A DNA stretch of 64,000 bases from an uncultured Paracoccaceae bacterium (GTDB lineage: Bacteria > Pseudomonadota > Alphaproteobacteria > Rhodobacterales > Rhodobacteraceae), in NCBI GenBank assembly GCA_947494445.1, contig CANLVD010000015.1, positions 1 to 64,000 on the forward strand, read 5' to 3'. This document shows, piece after piece, positions 61,410 through 64,000 of the stretch. The notes below the pieces were generated by a model, which did no database searches, had not been told where the DNA came from, and was given only the letters and a program-made list of their open reading frames with translations. How positions within the stretch are numbered: position 1 is the first letter of the stretch; the number at the start of each line of letters is the position of its first letter. A program made the position numbers and the translations under genes.

Positions 61410-62547
61410 TATCGACCCAGACGAGGTGATGATCAGACGTTGGCCTCTTGCCAGCGCTGAGCAGGCTGGCCTTTGGATCATCCGTGTCTGGCCAGAATAC
61501 GCCTGCGCCCTCAACCACCAGATCGCTTGAGGGCAGGGCATAATCGACCCGCAGATTGCCGGGCCCGCGGGTGTCATTCCAGTCGGATGTGTCCAACGCG
61601 GGGTCACCTTTATGTTTCGTGTTTGCTCCCTTTTGATCACGGGCCGCTTGAAGCGCACCGGCACTTTTCGCCTCAGGGTCGGTTACCCGTGGATGGGACA
61701 GCAGGGCGCGAATGCCCTGCAAGCGGCCATCGCCATCCATTGGGTCGGCATTCAGATCACCAAGAATGACAAAGGGCGTTTTGCCAGGTGATGATGTGCG
61801 GCCCTGATCATCAACCGGTGCATAGCCATCCAGATAGCGTGTCCAGAAGGTGATCTCATCATGATTGCGCAGACCATTTGCATCCTCCGGCCCGTCAAAG
61901 ACCGGTGGCGTCGGGTGGGAGGCAAAGATTCGCAACGGGCCATCAGGCGTGGCTATTGAAACATCCCAATGTGATTTCGATGACAGACGAAAGGCTGCAT
62001 GGGCCTCTGGCGAGGGAAAGGCCGATCCGTCGGTGTTGGTTGGCAACTGCGCATCAGGCAGGCCGCTCCAAAGCAGGTTTTGAAAGCTGCGGGTCTGGTC
62101 GGGATCGATGGGAAAGCGCGACAGCAACGCCATGCCGTACTGACCGGGAAATCGCCCGAAGCCGTACGCATCCGCTGGATCGGTGGTTGTGCCGTCTCCA
62201 TCCAGATCAACGCCCGAAGGCAGACCAGTGTTTGACGGACCGGCATAGTAGTAGGGATAGTCAATCCCTTCGGACGAACCGGCCAGAAGGGTACGGAAGG
62301 CGTCCAGGGCCACAGCATCCAGATCATGATCAAATTCATTGAGCAGCAGAATATCCGGCCGTACTTCGCGAATGATGGCTGCGACATTTGCGATTTGCCG
62401 GGATTTTCCCCGCAGGATGTCTTGCAGCAAAAGACCGGGACCGGAGCGGGTGAGGGATGCGTTATACGTGGCCACGCGCAGCGTCTCGGCATGCACAGGG
62501 TGGCCTAGCAACAGCAGGATCAGACAAAGCCGTCCTGCGCCCATCAT
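61390..62547 (-). CDS. Exported endonuclease/exonuclease/phosphatase family protein
   Basis: The 385-residue protein has a signal peptide (MGAGRLCLILLLLGHPVHA) and an EEP fold: TLRVATYNASL, DILLLNEFDHD (metal-binding Asn/Glu), FVILGDLNADPMDGDG (catalytic Asp and Asn) and SDHHLVWVDISFP (catalytic His). It is probably a periplasmic nuclease or phosphodiesterase. Starts at 62547 or 62544 both fit; both lie within the last bases of the upstream gene region. Confidence 0.9.
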   Translation of the reverse strand: MMGAGRLCLILLLLGHPVHAETLRVATYNASLTRSGPGLLLQDILRGKSRQIANVAAIIREVRPDILLLNEFDHDLDAVALDAFRTLLAGSSEGIDYPYYYAGPSNTGLPSGVDLDGDGTTTDPADAYGFGRFPGQYGMALLSRFPIDPDQTRSFQNLLWSGLPDAQLPTNTDGSAFPSPEAHAAFRLSSKSHWDVSIATPDGPLRIFASHPTPPVFDGPEDANGLRNHDEITFWTRYLDGYAPVDDQGRTSSPGKTPFVILGDLNADPMDGDGRLQGIRALLSHPRVTDPEAKSAGALQAARDQKGANTKHKGDPALDTSDWNDTRGPGNLRVDYALPSSDLVVEGAGVFWPDTDDPKASLLSAGKRPTSDHHLVWVDISFPDR

Positions 62548-62548
62548 G

Positions 62549-63349
62549 TCAGGGGTTCCGCGTCCGGCGCACCAGCCAAGCAACTTTCAGAATCGCAGCG
62601 CCGCGAATGACCAGCGAGCCTGCAACAAAGGCCCAGAGCGTCGCACCCCAGACAAGTGGCTGATAGTTCAGCAGCACAGATGGGTCAAACCAGCCACTGG
62701 CACGGCTGATCATGACGGGCAGAAGATACAGGAACCCAAGACCGATGAAGATATTGATCATCCCGTCGCGGTGAAGACGACGCTCAACATCGCGGCCATA
62801 GCCGGGTTCGAATGTCGGCAGATTGACCCAGAGGTTGAAATCCCGCCGTCCGACAGGCCACCGGAACAGCCACAAAAGCAGGGCAAAAAACACCAGCGAT
62901 ACAAAGGTGATCAGGAAGCTCAGCGCTGCCGCGCGCTTGATCAGCGTCACGAACTCGTCGCTTTCGCCGACCGCAATCATGCTCGCAGCGATATTGACCG
63001 GGCTGAGGCTGAAGTTCAGAAGGGCGATGCCCTGATCGGCCAGATCCAGAAGGTCCTGCGAGAAGGCATCGACGCCTTCGGTCGCGCGACACAGAAACAC
63101 GAGGCTGAGCACCTGTGCCGCGAAAGCCGTGAAGCGAACCCGGTTGTAAGGGGGCGCAAAGCGGAAATCGATCAAACCGGGATGAGTTGAGGCATATTCA
63201 AACAGCGTGAAGGCCGCAGCGATCCCGCCCACGATGAGCGAGATCTCCTGAGAAGCAACCGAAACGCCGGGCAACAGAAAGGCAGGGGCGGAGATGACCA
63301 CCACAACCAAAAACGCCCGGATCAGCGCACCTAAAAGCCGTGAGAACAA
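62549..63349 (-). CDS. Multi-span membrane protein, unknown
   Basis: The 266-residue protein has about six hydrophobic helices: one near the N-terminus (LLGALIRAFLVVVVISAPAFLL), SLIVGGIAAAFTLFEYAST, a cluster around 145-165 and two near the C-terminus. No family motif is recognised. Residues 170-195 form a soluble loop (FNLWVNLPTFEPGYG). It lies between leuD and the EEP gene, on their strand, and shares its stop region with the EEP start. Confidence 0.7.
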   Translation of the reverse strand: MFSRLLGALIRAFLVVVVISAPAFLLPGVSVASQEISLIVGGIAAAFTLFEYASTHPGLIDFRFAPPYNRVRFTAFAAQVLSLVFLCRATEGVDAFSQDLLDLADQGIALLNFSLSPVNIAASMIAVGESDEFVTLIKRAAALSFLITFVSLVFFALLLWLFRWPVGRRDFNLWVNLPTFEPGYGRDVERRLHRDGMINIFIGLGFLYLLPVMISRASGWFDPSVLLNYQPLVWGATLWAFVAGSLVIRGAAILKVAWLVRRTRNP

Positions 63350-63391
63350 GCACCCCTCCCGTGATCTCGGCCTAAAAGCTCGACAATCAGA

Positions 63392-63997
63392 TCATGCCCA
63401 AGGGGCTTGAGCCTCATATCTGGCTTCGAAAGTATCAATCGCTTCAGCCTTTTTCATCGTCAAACCGATGTCATCCAATCCGTTCAACAAACAATCCTTT
63501 TTGAAGGGATCGACATCAAATGAAATCTCACCCCCATCCGGTCCGGTGATGGTCTGGCTCTCCAGATCAACACTGACAACCGCATTGGCCCCACGTTGGG
63601 CGTCATCCATCAATTTATCAACCTCTTCTTGAGGCAACACTATGGGAAGGATGCCGTTTTTGAAGCAGTTGTTGAAGAAAATATCCGCAAAAGAGGTAGA
63701 TATCACACATCTGATGCCGAAATCAGCCAATGCCCAAGGCGCGTGCTCACGGCTTGAGCCGCAGCCGAAATTGTCGCCTGCCACCAATATCTTGGCTTCG
63801 CGGTAGGCTGGCTGGTTGAGTACGAACTCGGGTATTTCCGAGCCATCCTGATTGAAGCGCATCTCGTCGAAGAGATTTGCGCCCAGACCAGAGCGTTTGA
63901 TGGTCTTCAGAAACTGCTTCGGGATGATCATATCGGTGTCGATGTTGACCAGCGGCATTGGTGCGGCGACGCCGCTGAGTTTGGTAAACTTATCCAT
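63392..63997 (-). CDS. leuD: 3-isopropylmalate dehydratase small subunit
   Basis: LeuD (201 aa) is the swivelling small subunit of isopropylmalate isomerase. Family motifs are [35 protein letters not shown] and [21 protein letters not shown]. The gene is complete, starting at 63997. leuC is expected just beyond the window edge. Confidence 0.96.
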   Translation of the reverse strand: MDKFTKLSGVAAPMPLVNIDTDMIIPKQFLKTIKRSGLGANLFDEMRFNQDGSEIPEFVLNQPAYREAKILVAGDNFGCGSSREHAPWALADFGIRCVISTSFADIFFNNCFKNGILPIVLPQEEVDKLMDDAQRGANAVVSVDLESQTITGPDGGEISFDVDPFKKDCLLNGLDDIGLTMKKAEAIDTFEARYEAQAPWA

Positions 63998-64000
63998 GGC

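Noticed and set aside
1-64000. CRISPR arrays, rRNA genes, complete insertion sequences
   Set aside because: No regularly spaced repeats, no rRNA sequence and no transposase gene were seen.

Overview
The window is a stretch of chromosome from an alphaproteobacterium of the order Rhodobacterales (Roseobacter/Paracoccaceae type). The evidence is the gene content: heterotetrameric sarcosine oxidase soxBDAG, serC-serA behind a serC-type leader, a FolB with a long C-terminal extension, a dctPQM TRAP system with its own two-component pair, and small Rhodobacterales families such as DUF1289, DUF2842 and a lone PIN protein. Most of the sequence is GC-rich and densely coding. The first ~1.9 kb is clearly more AT-rich.

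Layout. (1) 1-1.94 kb: the integrase end of an integrated element (PrtN-like activator and tyrosine recombinase) abutting the 5' end of dusA, a known integration hotspot. (2) 1.9-4.9 kb: dusA, facing a ccmI-ruvX-DUF1289 operon. (3) 5.0-13.1 kb: sarcosine oxidase, with soxB separated from soxDAG by ~660 bp, followed by a polar amino-acid ABC transporter (binding protein and two permeases, no ATPase). (4) 13.2-21 kb: an RlmI-like rRNA methyltransferase with a PIN protein, M48 peptidase, aminopeptidase P, DUF427, a VOC protein and a GT-B-like protein. (5) 21.2-25.9 kb: folB, a thioredoxin-like gene, folP, glmM and a Stf0 sulfotransferase. (6) 26.3-32.8 kb: two EamA exporters (-), then serC-serA and purA-DUF2842.

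(7) 33.0-44.0 kb: an eleven-gene sugar or polyol uptake and catabolism operon. It contains a binding protein, two permeases, a small membrane protein, a VOC protein, two different ATPases, a fused DhaK-DhaL kinase, a LacI regulator, a TIM-barrel isomerase/epimerase and a Gfo/Idh/MocA dehydrogenase. A LacI-type operator with central CG lies just upstream. No known pathway matches it exactly, so it is the best candidate here for an undescribed metabolic system. (8) 44.0-46.3 kb: a cytochrome P450 overlapping a Cys/Met-metabolism PLP enzyme. (9) 46.3-52.2 kb: DctB-type sensor kinase, a short response regulator (receiver plus Fis-type HTH, no AAA+ domain), and TRAP genes dctPQM. A near-perfect DctD-like palindrome lies in front of dctP. 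(10) 52.2-64 kb: gpt, fabI, pdxH, an SDR, a double cold-shock-domain protein, DUF192, tRNA-Pro(UGG), a 3-hydroxyisobutyrate-dehydrogenase-like protein, a lipoprotein, a truncated MCP-like protein, leuB, an MscS channel, an exported EEP-family phosphatase/nuclease, a membrane protein and leuD.

Patterns across loci: all three solute-binding-protein genes are followed by a GC-rich stem-loop before the first permease gene, which suggests a shared way of setting binding protein above permease. A 23-bp sequence (core GAGTTAYGAAAGAACT) occurs upstream of dctP and again, as a tandem pair, upstream of the GT-B gene and folB. It may mark a shared regulator.
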